NCBI RefSeq assembly: GCF_902167145.1
Contig: NC_050098.1
Span: 18,620,501-18,684,500 of the forward strand
Direction: 5' to 3'
DNA from: Zea mays
Taxonomy: Eukaryota > Streptophyta > Magnoliopsida > Poales > Poaceae
Length of the DNA stretch: 64,000 bases
Below the pieces are notes generated by a model. The model was not told the origin of the DNA. It saw nothing but the letters and a program-made list of their open reading frames with translations, and ran no database searches. Positions 55,562 through 64,000 of the stretch are shown here, piece after piece. Each line of letters starts with the position of its first letter. Position 1 is the stretch's first letter. The position numbers and the translations under genes were made by a program.

Positions 55562-56186
55562 GTAGCCCCCGAGCCTCGAAGGGAGTGTTGGTACTCGCTT
55601 GGAGGCTTTGTCGCACTTTTTTGTGAGGGGACCGGCCTTTCTCGGTTAAACTTTGTTCTGGTGGGTGCGCGCGAGCGCACCCGCCGGGTGTAGCCCCCGA
55701 GGCCTCGGAGGAGTGGTTTGACTCCTCTGAGGTCTTAATGCCTTTCGTGACACCTCGACCGGCCTGGTTGTTCCCTCATGCGGCCTGGCCGTAGCCCGGG
55801 TGCACGGTCAGGTTTCGAGTTTTTAGGCTGGTTTGTTGATGCTGTCAACGGTTTGGCCGTAGCCGGGTTTTGCGAGAGCAGCCCCCGAGCCTCTGCACGG
55901 AGCGAGAGGACGATCAAGGACTGTCTCGACTTTTATTATACGCCCCTTCGTCGCCTTTCCGCAAGGAGGAAGGGGGGGGGGAAGCGCCATGTTTCCCTCG
56001 GAGGGCGTCGAACATGGTGTCTCCAGTGAGTTGCTAACGGGTGATCCGAGTGGACGCCCGTGCCCCGTTCGATAAGGGTCGGCTAGTGGCCCAGAGGCGC
56101 GCTCCAAAAATACCTGCAGGTGATTTGCCGGACCCGGACCCGTTCGATAGGGTCCGAGGGCTTGATGCCTCCCTCTGGTGGGATTC
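55562..56186 (-). mobile_element. Internal region of element F, left part
   Basis: This GC-rich DNA lies between F's 3' LTR and the insertion of element C. No coding domain was recognised, as is usual for the untranslated part before the polypurine tract in this group. The last five bases, GATTC, are one copy of the target duplication made by element C. Confidence 0.65.
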
Positions 56187-56840
56187 TGTTGGGGGCCTTC
56201 GGCTTCCGAAGGTCCTCAAAAACATGATTTAACAGTGTTTCTAGAGTGTAATGTGTGAACAGGTACCTTCGGACTTATGTCAAAGAGGGAGAACCTCAAA
56301 AGATACGAAGGTTGGCAGTGCCGAAGCTGTGAAGCAGGAAAGCTTCGGCATGTTCGCAGAAAAGGGAACCGACTTAAAGATGAAAAGGCCATTTAGACCT
56401 CGATAGATTGCTATGGAATTATCACCAAATGTAAAGGGCATGTATGTAATTTTGTATGGGTTGTATTCCGTGCCTATAAATAGGTGAACAGTACCCCCGT
56501 ACTGTTCACGCTGACTTGGCATTTGCTTTTGCGTCACGCTTGTGCTTTTTATCTTCTCTCAGGACCGAAGGTACATTTGTAATCTAAAATCATTTCTATT
56601 TTTCCATGTCAATAAAATAGAAATGATTCTATGATGATGCTTATATTATATTTCATGCTTTATATGAATCCTTCGTCATTACTTGTTATGTTCACGAAGG
56701 TATGTCTCTTATGACCTTCGTCCGAAGCTCATTATTTCCCGAAGGGACATAATGCTTCGAAGGACGAAGGACTTTAACACTTAACACTTTTTATGTTGCC
56801 TTGTTCTTAACTCTTAGCATTTGAGAACAAGTCCCCAACA
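56187..56840 (+). repeat. 5' LTR of element C
   Basis: It starts TGTTGGGGGCC and ends GTCCCCAACA. A TATA box (TATAAATA, 56475-56482) lies in its middle, and CTTCG/CGAAG words recur throughout. It is identical to the right LTR except at position 184. Confidence 0.96.
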
Positions 56841-56841
56841 T

Positions 56842-56858
56842 TGGCGCCCACCTCCGGT
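56842..56858 (+). other. Primer-binding site of element C
   Basis: TGGCGCCCACCTCCGGT begins one base after the LTR. The TGGCGCC start is the usual form for grass gypsy elements that use a tRNA other than initiator Met. I cannot name the tRNA with certainty. Confidence 0.75.
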
Positions 56859-56914
56859 GAACTCACTTCCATTTCCTGAGCTTTTCGACACCTTCGGCAA
56901 GCATCAGCTTCGTC

Positions 56915-58432
56915 ATGCCGCCGAAGAAGGCTTCAGCACCAGGGGCTGGCACGCTGCACCCGCTGGACCCCAATCAAGACGTCCTTTCTCTCAGAGAGGC
57001 ACGAAGCCAGAAGAGGAAGGCTACCAGTCCAACACATCCGGAGGATGATCTAGATCAGGAGATTCAGAATCTGGAAATCCTTCAGCAGCAGGTTCAACGC
57101 AGGAAGGAGAAGATGGCCAGGCTAGCTGAACTGCAGAGGCAGATAGATGAAGCCTCTGAAGAAGTTCGTCATCTTGCTCAGGATGAGCAACACCGAAGGC
57201 CTCAGCATCAAGACCTTCATCAGGAGGGCTTTCACAACGAAGACGACTGGTATGACAATTTCCATCGTGGGAATTTTGTTTTTGATGATACTTCTCCCCT
57301 GTCCGCTGAGTTACAGGCTACACCTTGGCCTCCGTCCTACAAGCCGCCTCAGCTCCCCGTATTTGATGGCCATTCAGACCCGAAGCAGTTCTTGATGAGC
57401 TACGAAGCAACAGTGTCTTCGTACGGTGGCAATGCTTCAGTCATGGCCAAATCTTTCGTTATGGCTGTCAGAAGTGTTGCTCAAACCTGGTATTCCTCCC
57501 TTCGACCAGGAACGATCACTTCATGGCAGAAGCTGAAGGATTTGTTGTTAACCAGTTTTCAAGGATTTCAGACGAAGCCGGTCACTGCTCAGGCTCTGTT
57601 CCAGTGCACTCAGGACCACGAAGAATACCTTCAGGCATATGTCCGAAGGTTTCTGCGTCTAAGGGCACAGGCGCCGACAGTGCCCAATGAGATTGTCATT
57701 GAGGCCATGATCAAGGGGCTTCGGCCAGGGCCATCAGCGCAGTATTTTGCCAGGAAGCCACCACAAACGCTGGAGAAGCTGCTCCAGAAGATGGATGAAT
57801 ATATTCGAGCTGACAATGATTTTCGCCAAAGAAGGGAGGAGGCCTTCAGATTTTCTGAGATGACCAGGGGCTTCGGAGGAAGATTCTATCCGAAGCATGT
57901 CAGATCAATTCATAATTCCAATCAAAATGATGATAAGGGGAGCCAGCAGCAAAGGCCACAGTACTCCTCACAGACTTCGGGGCAACAGCAAAGCTCCTTT
58001 CGACCACCAGCTCCAAGAGGCAGAGGCGCCAGGGGCTTCGGCGGAAGATTCGGGGATCAACCCAGAAGAATATTTTGCTTATTCTGTGGTGAAAACAAAG
58101 GTCATACTACCAGGATGTGTCATGTTACCATTCAGAAGCAAAAAGAGATAGCCGAAGCTGCCGCGCAACAGGCTCAGCCGAAGCAGGTCATGCACACTGC
58201 TTCGTATCATTCGCCCTACATCCCAGAATATGTGGGCAACCATCCTGTAGTCTCTGCTGCTTCGGCAAGTCAGCCTTCAGCTTCCTGGCAACAGCCCCCG
58301 CCTCCACCCCCGTTGCAACAAGGCCAGCAGCCAGAAGGGAGCCAATATGCTCCACATCAAAGGGACTTCAGAGAACAGTCCGAAGCTCGCACGGTCAACA
58401 GCACCGTGCCAGAGTCAAAACACATCTATTGA
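56915..58432 (+). CDS. gag: Gag protein of element C, 505 aa, intact
   Basis: The start is the first ATG after the primer site (MPPKKASAPGAG). Residues about 48-95 form a Glu/Gln-rich coiled coil. The Retrotrans_gag core is at about 140-300 (PVFDGHSDPKQFLMSYE, MAVRSVAQTWYSSL, YVRRFLRLR, IKGLRPGPSAQYF). An Arg/Gly-rich stretch (about 355-385) precedes one zinc knuckle CX2CX4HX4C (CLFCGENKGHTTRMC, about 389-403). A Gln/Pro-rich tail ends at a stop at 58432. It packages the element's RNA. No protease or polymerase follows in any frame. The decayed copy at 14391-14856 is a relative. Confidence 0.93.
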   Translation: MPPKKASAPGAGTLHPLDPNQDVLSLREARSQKRKATSPTHPEDDLDQEIQNLEILQQQVQRRKEKMARLAELQRQIDEASEEVRHLAQDEQHRRPQHQDLHQEGFHNEDDWYDNFHRGNFVFDDTSPLSAELQATPWPPSYKPPQLPVFDGHSDPKQFLMSYEATVSSYGGNASVMAKSFVMAVRSVAQTWYSSLRPGTITSWQKLKDLLLTSFQGFQTKPVTAQALFQCTQDHEEYLQAYVRRFLRLRAQAPTVPNEIVIEAMIKGLRPGPSAQYFARKPPQTLEKLLQKMDEYIRADNDFRQRREEAFRFSEMTRGFGGRFYPKHVRSIHNSNQNDDKGSQQQRPQYSSQTSGQQQSSFRPPAPRGRGARGFGGRFGDQPRRIFCLFCGENKGHTTRMCHVTIQKQKEIAEAAAQQAQPKQVMHTASYHSPYIPEYVGNHPVVSAASASQPSASWQQPPPPPPLQQGQQPEGSQYAPHQRDFREQSEARTVNSTVPESKHIY

Positions 58433-59643
58433 CAAATATCCTACCTTAATAGCAATCTTTTTCATTCAGTTTTATTTTTTCTAATAAAGGACATTGTTTA
58501 GGTTTCATGTAATTAGTTTCGTTGATTCCTACAAGAAAAATATGTTTTCTTCTCAGGTTTGTGATAATAAAAAGGACCTTCGGACTATCGAAAATCCTTC
58601 GAAGCAACAAAAAGTCATTCTAAGGAACGCAGAGTAAGTCTGACGAAGTCACAAAAAGTCGTTCCGAAGGGAGCGCAGTGTAAGTTTTCTGCTCCAAAGT
58701 CGTTCCAAAAGGAATGCAGAGCATACAGCGAAAAGTCAACGCTGATACCGCCTAAGTAAAAGGCGAAGAAGCTCCAAAGACGTTCCTAAGGGAATGCAGA
58801 GCTTATACCGCCTAAGTAAAAGGCGAAGAAGTTCCAAAGACGTTCCTAAGGGGATGCAGAACTTACAGCGAAAAATAAACGCTGATTCCGCTGAAGTAAA
58901 AGGCGAAGAAGCTCCTAAGGGAGGCTTATAATGAAAAAGTCAGTATTGATACAAAAGATTGTGCCCCATTGCAGGAATGTGTGTATCTTCGGCACAAAAT
59001 ATCATTTTGCATAACATAACATCATCACATCATTTTGCATAGCATAATCATCATACATCATGCTGCATGTGGCACGAGAAGGGGGCATGTTATCGATCTT
59101 CGGAAAATGCTTTGAAAAGGGGCAAATCATGCCAAGTTACAGGGAGAAACAATATTGATTTTCGAGGTATAGCTTCGGAGATTATTTTTACGAAGCTTGG
59201 ATATTTCTTATCAGAACACTATGGATATTGTCGTGATAAATGATAAATTCTTCTTCACGAAGCATGAAAAGAAGGGAAGGTGTTTTTTCGTCGAAGACTC
59301 AAAAATGGTACGTGTTTAAAGTTTCATGCATCGTAAAGAATTGAATCATAAAACAAGTATATTACATACAGGATTACAGAATATTACACAAATCATATAT
59401 CAAATGTTTTTTGCAATAGCACTTAGTCTTCCCTAAGTACTATCTCTGCAGCTTCGTTCAGCAGTCGATCGACAACCTGATCCATGATAGCTTCGGCCAT
59501 CTTTTTAATTTCGTCGTCATCTTTAGGCTGAGGGCCCGAAGATGCTTGAGTAGGATCTGAGTGAGGACGGGACACGACTACATTACTATTACAAATCGCA
59601 AACAGATCTTAAAAGCCTAAAGATTACAACACGGTAAAAACTA
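58433..59643. repeat. Spacer between the convergent genes of element C, with tandem repeats
   Basis: The spacer holds a 60-bp tandem repeat (58741-58800 and 58801-58860, plus a partial third) built on CCGCCTAAGTAAAAGGCGAAG and ACGTTCCTAAGGG, with looser copies from 58620. The rest is AT-rich with CATCATxxCATA words near 59000-59070. There is no coding sequence. Both transcripts would end here. Confidence 0.75.
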
Positions 59644-62600
59644 TTATTTAGTACCTAATTGACCTTCGGGCTCTGTGCTCTTTTTAGCAGCCTTAGCCAC
59701 TTCTCTAGCATCATGGATGCCCTTTTCACTTCTCTGAATAATTTCTCTTGCCATTTCTCGGCCACCGTTATCCCAGATATCAGTAAAAAACTTTCCACCA
59801 ATTATGCTAGCTTCGGCCGAAGGATCTTTTGTATCTTCAAAGGACAAAGCAGCTTCGGACTGTGCTAAAATTTTCACATGCTCACAGCCCTTCTTCTCTA
59901 AAATGGTGGCAATCCCTCTGGCGCCAGAGAAGGCACATATATCTCCTCGGCTATTTAAAATTTCTTCGAAGGCTTCAGCTTCGTGGTCAATCCATTCAAT
60001 GACACTTTCGGGATTGCCCCTCAAAAAATTTTCTTCACTTGAGAATGCGCCGACTTTGGCGAAGCTAGCCTTTAATTTTTTAACACAATCTACAGATTTA
60101 TTGTAGCATTTCTTTTTGGACGAACGAAGCTCTTCAACAGTCACTTCTAGATGATCTGCCCATTGATCGCTGAGTTCACGCTTTGTTTCTTCAAGTATAC
60201 GTTCTTCTTTGGCTCTGGCCAGTTGTTTCCGAAGGTCTTCAATTTCGCGTTTCTGAGCTTCAGCTTGACTTTTGAAAGCAGCTTCGTCCTCCTTTATTTT
60301 ATCTATCAATGAGTATAATATTTTGTCTTTTTCGAGACCTTCGTTCCTCAGTTCAATTACTTCGGAACGAAGGTTACTCAGGGCTATAGTACATCCTTCG
60401 TCCTCAGCATCTTTCTGTGCTCTGAGGGCATTGCTGAGTATCAGGCCCTGCAGACAGGAATATGTCTGTGTCAATAGTTTTAAACAAACGGAAAATTTTG
60501 AATTCAACAAAAATATAAGAATTCCATTTGTCGCACCTTTAAACTGTTGTAAGCTAGGCTGTCAGCCAGATCGTTCTTTGACAGCACCGAAAGTCCGTCT
60601 TCTAAAGTTGGAAATCCGAAGCTTCTGCTCATCTCCCGACAGACAGAAATTTCCTTGCTGTCGGGGAGGCAATACAAGAAATCTTCTTCTCCACTGCCAT
60701 TAAATATCAACGCCCCCTTTGGATATTTCAACTTTTGGGCATAGTGTTGGGCCTCTTGTTCTTCTTTTTCTGTTAATTTTTTCCCCGAAGCATGACGAAA
60801 AATATAATCACGAATTTTGGATGCTTCGGGGGTAACAACACCAGTTCCTTCAGCAAAAGTTGGCTTTGTTATTTTTTCTGCCTCACTTTCCAAGGTTTTT
60901 GCCTTTGAGGGCCCTGAGGGCCCAGCTTCGGCTTCAGTATCTTGCTCTGGAGCTTTAGAACCCGAAGCTTCGACTGTTGTTTCAGGAGTGACGGCAGCCT
61001 TCTTCGGAGGGGTGCTTGAAGATTTGATCGTTTCCAGCACATCTAGCACATTAGCCATTCTCCTTCTTTTCGGAGTCACTGCTGGCACTTTTTGATTACT
61101 TACTGTTTCAATGTTTGCCACAGGACTCAAAACTTCTGATGTTTTGGAGTCCTCGGTTGCTTCCTTTACCTCTTCCATTTTTTCTGTGAATGGCGCTTCG
61201 GCCTTCTCTTTCGTTTCTGGTAACAAAATTTTTGATTGCTCCAATTTTGTCTTCGTTGGTATTTCGGCTGTTTCTGTGACTTCTGGCAGCAAAGTTGGCT
61301 CGGCTGGTTTTTCAGCTTCGGTGGCCGAAGAAGTCTCTCCGGCAAACTCAGGCACCGAAGCTGGTTCAATATAACGCGGTCGATAAGTAAGAACCTTTAT
61401 CTTTTTCCTTTTCGGTTCCGGCTCGCTAGGAGCAGCTGCAGTTTCTTCTTTTGCAGAGGTTGTATTTTTTCTCTTCTGCCTTCGAATGGGGTAGCAATAG
61501 TCAGGGTAGACAAACCCGATGGCATCAAATACCCGATTCAGCCTTTTCTTTTTTCGGCCTCCGAAGGCTGCTGACATTGCAGTATCTTCGGCCTTCGAGT
61601 ATGTCCCAAGCAGCTCATCACTTAAATTGTCAATGCTTTTCAACCACTCATCGTCTGGCTCAATAAATTTATCTTCAAATTTAAAAGTGTACTTAAACCT
61701 GACAAGTCCACCTTCGTCGGCCTCTTTAACGGTTTCTTGTGGCATTTCCCATTTCTCCGCAAGCGGCCACACCCTGAAGGCAATATGCTCTTGTACTAAG
61801 TCCCTTGTTCCTATAAAAGAGCAGACAACGCCGAAGGCTCTTTGGCACTCTTCGGCGGCTTCGTTCATTTCAACCTTCGGCCTCCGAAGGCCGAAGCTTT
61901 GCCAAATAGGACGCATAATTATACCTTTGATGTCTTCTCGTGCTGATAAGTCATTCTTCACATAAAACCATTCTGTCATCCAATCCCCGGGCCATCTCTT
62001 CCGAAAGGTTGGTACGGGACAGCTTGCCCCGGACCGAGAGACGAAGCTGTAGCAGCCAAAGTTGTTATGGTACTGTTCTTTGCCCCAAGGCTTTGTTCCA
62101 TATAATAATTCATGAACATTACAGAAGCTTCTTGCGTCAGGCTTCAGACCTTGGCTTCTCGCGGCCCACACGAAGATATTTAGCCTTATAATTGCCTCGG
62201 GAGTAAGTTGATGAAGATAGACTTCGAAGATTTTCAACACCTCCACGACGAAGCTGCTCAAGGGGAATCGCAATCCAGCTTTCAAAAAGCTTCGATACAC
62301 CACAACTTCATTTTCTTCAGGGTGTGGACAAGTTTTTTCCCCTTCGTCCGCCCTCACAATGGACAGATCCCGGAAATACCTTCCTCTCATATTAACAAGA
62401 TGATTCTCTTTGATAGTTGATTTACCATAAACTGAATGGCTTGGTCGCCAGGGGCGATCTTCGGAGTCTTCGCCACCGCTGTCCACATCATAACTTTCAC
62501 TGTCACCAGTATCTTCAGACAGCCCTTCCAGAATTTCCCTGGTGATCTTTTCTGTGTTGGTCTTCGACATTGTTATAAGAAACCCTAAGTTCTTCTCTTC

Positions 62601-62663
62601 ATCAAGACTCAGCTTCATCTCAGCAGCAGCCTTCTTAGCAGCTTCAGACATCTTCGGAAACAC
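59644..62663 (-). CDS. Antisense gene of element C: 'putative gypsy-type transposon' (Transposase_28-like) protein, about 976 aa, one intron
   Basis: Exon 1 is 62663-60537 (709 codons, phase 0) and exon 2 is 60447-59644. The 89-bp intron starts GTGCGA and ends CTGCAG. The N-terminal third resembles Pfam Transposase_28 (VYRSFLKAGLRFPLSSFVVE, LNIFVWAARSQGL, WPGDWMTEWFYVKND). Next comes a long Lys/Glu/Pro/Ala-rich region with a basic patch (EPKRKKIK, likely nuclear). Exon 2 encodes a coiled coil and a C-terminal domain ending GGKFFTDIWDNGGREMAREI. No stop or frameshift was seen. The biochemical role is unknown; despite the family name it is not a shown transposase. It opposes the gag transcript; the promoter would lie in 62664-62958 or the right LTR. 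Confidence 0.85.
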
Positions 62664-62958
62664 TAAAAAACTGTTTTTAAAAGCCGAAGCTTCAAAGCTA
62701 AAAACTTAGCAGATCACAGTGCACAAGAGCTAAAAAATGAGTGAGCAGGAGTGGTTGGCCAGAAAGCGTGCAAAATAAGTTTGCGGTATGGCCGTATTTA
62801 TACGCTTGATGCGTTGAAAGTTGAAAGACCCCACTTGTCATTGAATGTTGCTATTCTAGCAAAGGGAAGGTGTTTTTTCGGACCTTCGGCATAAAGCCTT
62901 CGTTCATATCGCAATCTGAATTTATTATTTCAAACAAATTAATATTGCGAGGGGCTAC

Positions 62959-63612
62959 TGTTGGGGGCCTTCGGCTTCCGAAGGTCCTCAAAAACATGAT
63001 TTAACAGTGTTTCTAGAGTGTAATGTGTGAACAGGTACCTTCGGACTTATGTCAAAGAGGGAGAACCTCAAAAGATACGAAGGTTGGCAGTGCCGAAGCT
63101 GTGAAGCAGGAAAGCTTCGGCATGTTCGCAGAAAAGGGAACTGACTTAAAGATGAAAAGGCCATTTAGACCTCGATAGATTGCTATGGAATTATCACCAA
63201 ATGTAAAGGGCATGTATGTAATTTTGTATGGGTTGTATTCCGTGCCTATAAATAGGTGAACAGTACCCCCGTACTGTTCACGCTGACTTGGCATTTGCTT
63301 TTGCGTCACGCTTGTGCTTTTTATCTTCTCTCAGGACCGAAGGTACATTTGTAATCTAAAATCATTTCTATTTTTCCATGTCAATAAAATAGAAATGATT
63401 CTATGATGATGCTTATATTATATTTCATGCTTTATATGAATCCTTCGTCATTACTTGTTATGTTCACGAAGGTATGTCTCTTATGACCTTCGTCCGAAGC
63501 TCATTATTTCCCGAAGGGACATAATGCTTCGAAGGACGAAGGACTTTAACACTTAACACTTTTTATGTTGCCTTGTTCTTAACTCTTAGCATTTGAGAAC
63601 AAGTCCCCAACA
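62959..63612 (+). repeat. 3' LTR of element C
   Basis: It is identical to the left LTR apart from T at 63142 (C at 56370). It is followed by GATTC, the second target copy, and then by element F sequence. Confidence 0.96.
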
Positions 63613-63617
63613 GATTC

Positions 63618-64000
63618 CGTTACAAAATTGCTCCTGCTGGTCTCGAAAATGTCCTAGGGTACCTCGGGAGCATAGCCCGAGCCTCGGCCATGTAACGGAC
63701 GTACCCAGAGTCATCCCTCGCTCTGCGTGCTCTGGGGCGGCTGTCGAACCCTTCCGAGGGGCCAGCCTTCGAACCCCTGATCAGTAGTGGGCGCGGAGCC
63801 CGGGCGCTCTAGGGCGACTGTCGAACCCTTATGAGGGGCCAGCCTTCGAACCCCTGATCAGTAATGGGCTTGAAGCCCGAGTGCTCTGGGGTGGCTGTCG
63901 AACCCTTCCGAGGGGCCAGCCTTCGAACCCCTGATCAGTAGGAGGGCTCGGGGCCCGCTTCCTTCGGGAGAAGGATCCCTTTCAAAATATCCCCTTTCCC
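63618..64000 (-). mobile_element. Internal region of element F, right part, with 77-bp tandem repeats
   Basis: Element F resumes here. A 77-bp unit (GCTCTGGGGCGGCTGTCGAA...) repeats at 63729, 63806 and 63883 with few differences. No coding domain is seen before the window ends. Confidence 0.65.

Larger units (their letters stand above)
56187..63612 (+). mobile_element. Element C: very young, non-autonomous LTR retrotransposon (7426 bp) with antisense gene
   Basis: Both LTRs are 654 bp and differ at one position by eye (C at 56370, T at 63142). A perfect 5-bp duplication GATTC flanks the element (56182-56186 and 63613-63617). A primer-binding site follows the left LTR and a polypurine tract (GCGAGGGGCTAC, 62947-62958) precedes the right one. 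It encodes an intact gag on the plus strand and, convergently, an intact intron-containing gene on the minus strand. No protease, reverse transcriptase, RNase H or integrase sequence is present. It must have been copied by enzymes from an autonomous relative, probably of the Ty3/gypsy (Tat-like) group. Confidence 0.95.

Noticed and set aside
56187..63612. Autonomous retrotransposon
   Set aside because: I looked for protease, reverse transcriptase, RNase H and integrase motifs on both strands of the interior and found none.

Overview
The window looks like intergenic DNA from a grass nuclear genome, most likely a panicoid grass (maize, sorghum, sugarcane or Miscanthus relatives). The evidence is the type of content: long-LTR Ty3/gypsy chromovirus elements, Ty1/copia remnants, several CACTA (En/Spm) families, a gene-capturing Helitron, Stowaway and hAT miniature elements, and a Cassandra retrotransposon with 5S-like LTRs. 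I see no bacterial-style operon, rRNA cluster, tRNA gene or CRISPR array. The one conserved host gene I recognise with confidence is a microRNA gene, MIR393, at about 28.93-29.05 kb.

Layout. 1-10158: a Ty3/gypsy chromovirus element (A) on the minus strand with 3.9-kb LTRs. It is internally deleted: gag, protease, integrase tail and chromodomain remain, and a broken ORF0-like frame lies between primer-binding site and gag. 10159-10788: tail of another LTR. 10800-14390: remnant of LTR element B, with a decayed antisense gag-adjacent-type ('Transposase_28') gene and a 3' LTR that sits inside a decayed gag gene (14391-14856). 15.9-19.7 kb: heavily decayed Ty1/copia element, minus strand. 19991-23025: a Helitron with a captured CCCH zinc-finger gene fragment. 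23186-24233: small CACTA element. 24.2-32.8 kb: low-copy-looking DNA with MIR393, nested Stowaway MITEs and CACTA fragments. 32782-38869: CACTA element D with a broken TNPD transposase and a Ulp1-type (C48) protease gene. 38.9-41.9 kb: degraded LTR material. 41869-49994: CACTA element E, with an apparently intact spliced TNPD transposase gene and a TNPA-like gene carrying two stops. 50-54.2 kb: Stowaway, hAT, Cassandra and PIF/Harbinger-related relics. 54230-64000: a minus-strand gypsy-type element F, split by a very young LTR element C (56187-63612).

How the parts relate. This is a nest of insertions. Element C sits in F with a 5-bp target duplication, and its two 654-bp LTRs differ at one base by eye. 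It has gag on the plus strand but no pol, and a convergent antisense gene of about 976 codons with one intron. The older element B carries a decayed gene of the same class in the same antisense position, so the arrangement is recurrent. Element E may still supply transposase. Elements A, B, D, the copia element and the relics are defective. All functional statements rest on reading motifs by eye; no database search was run.
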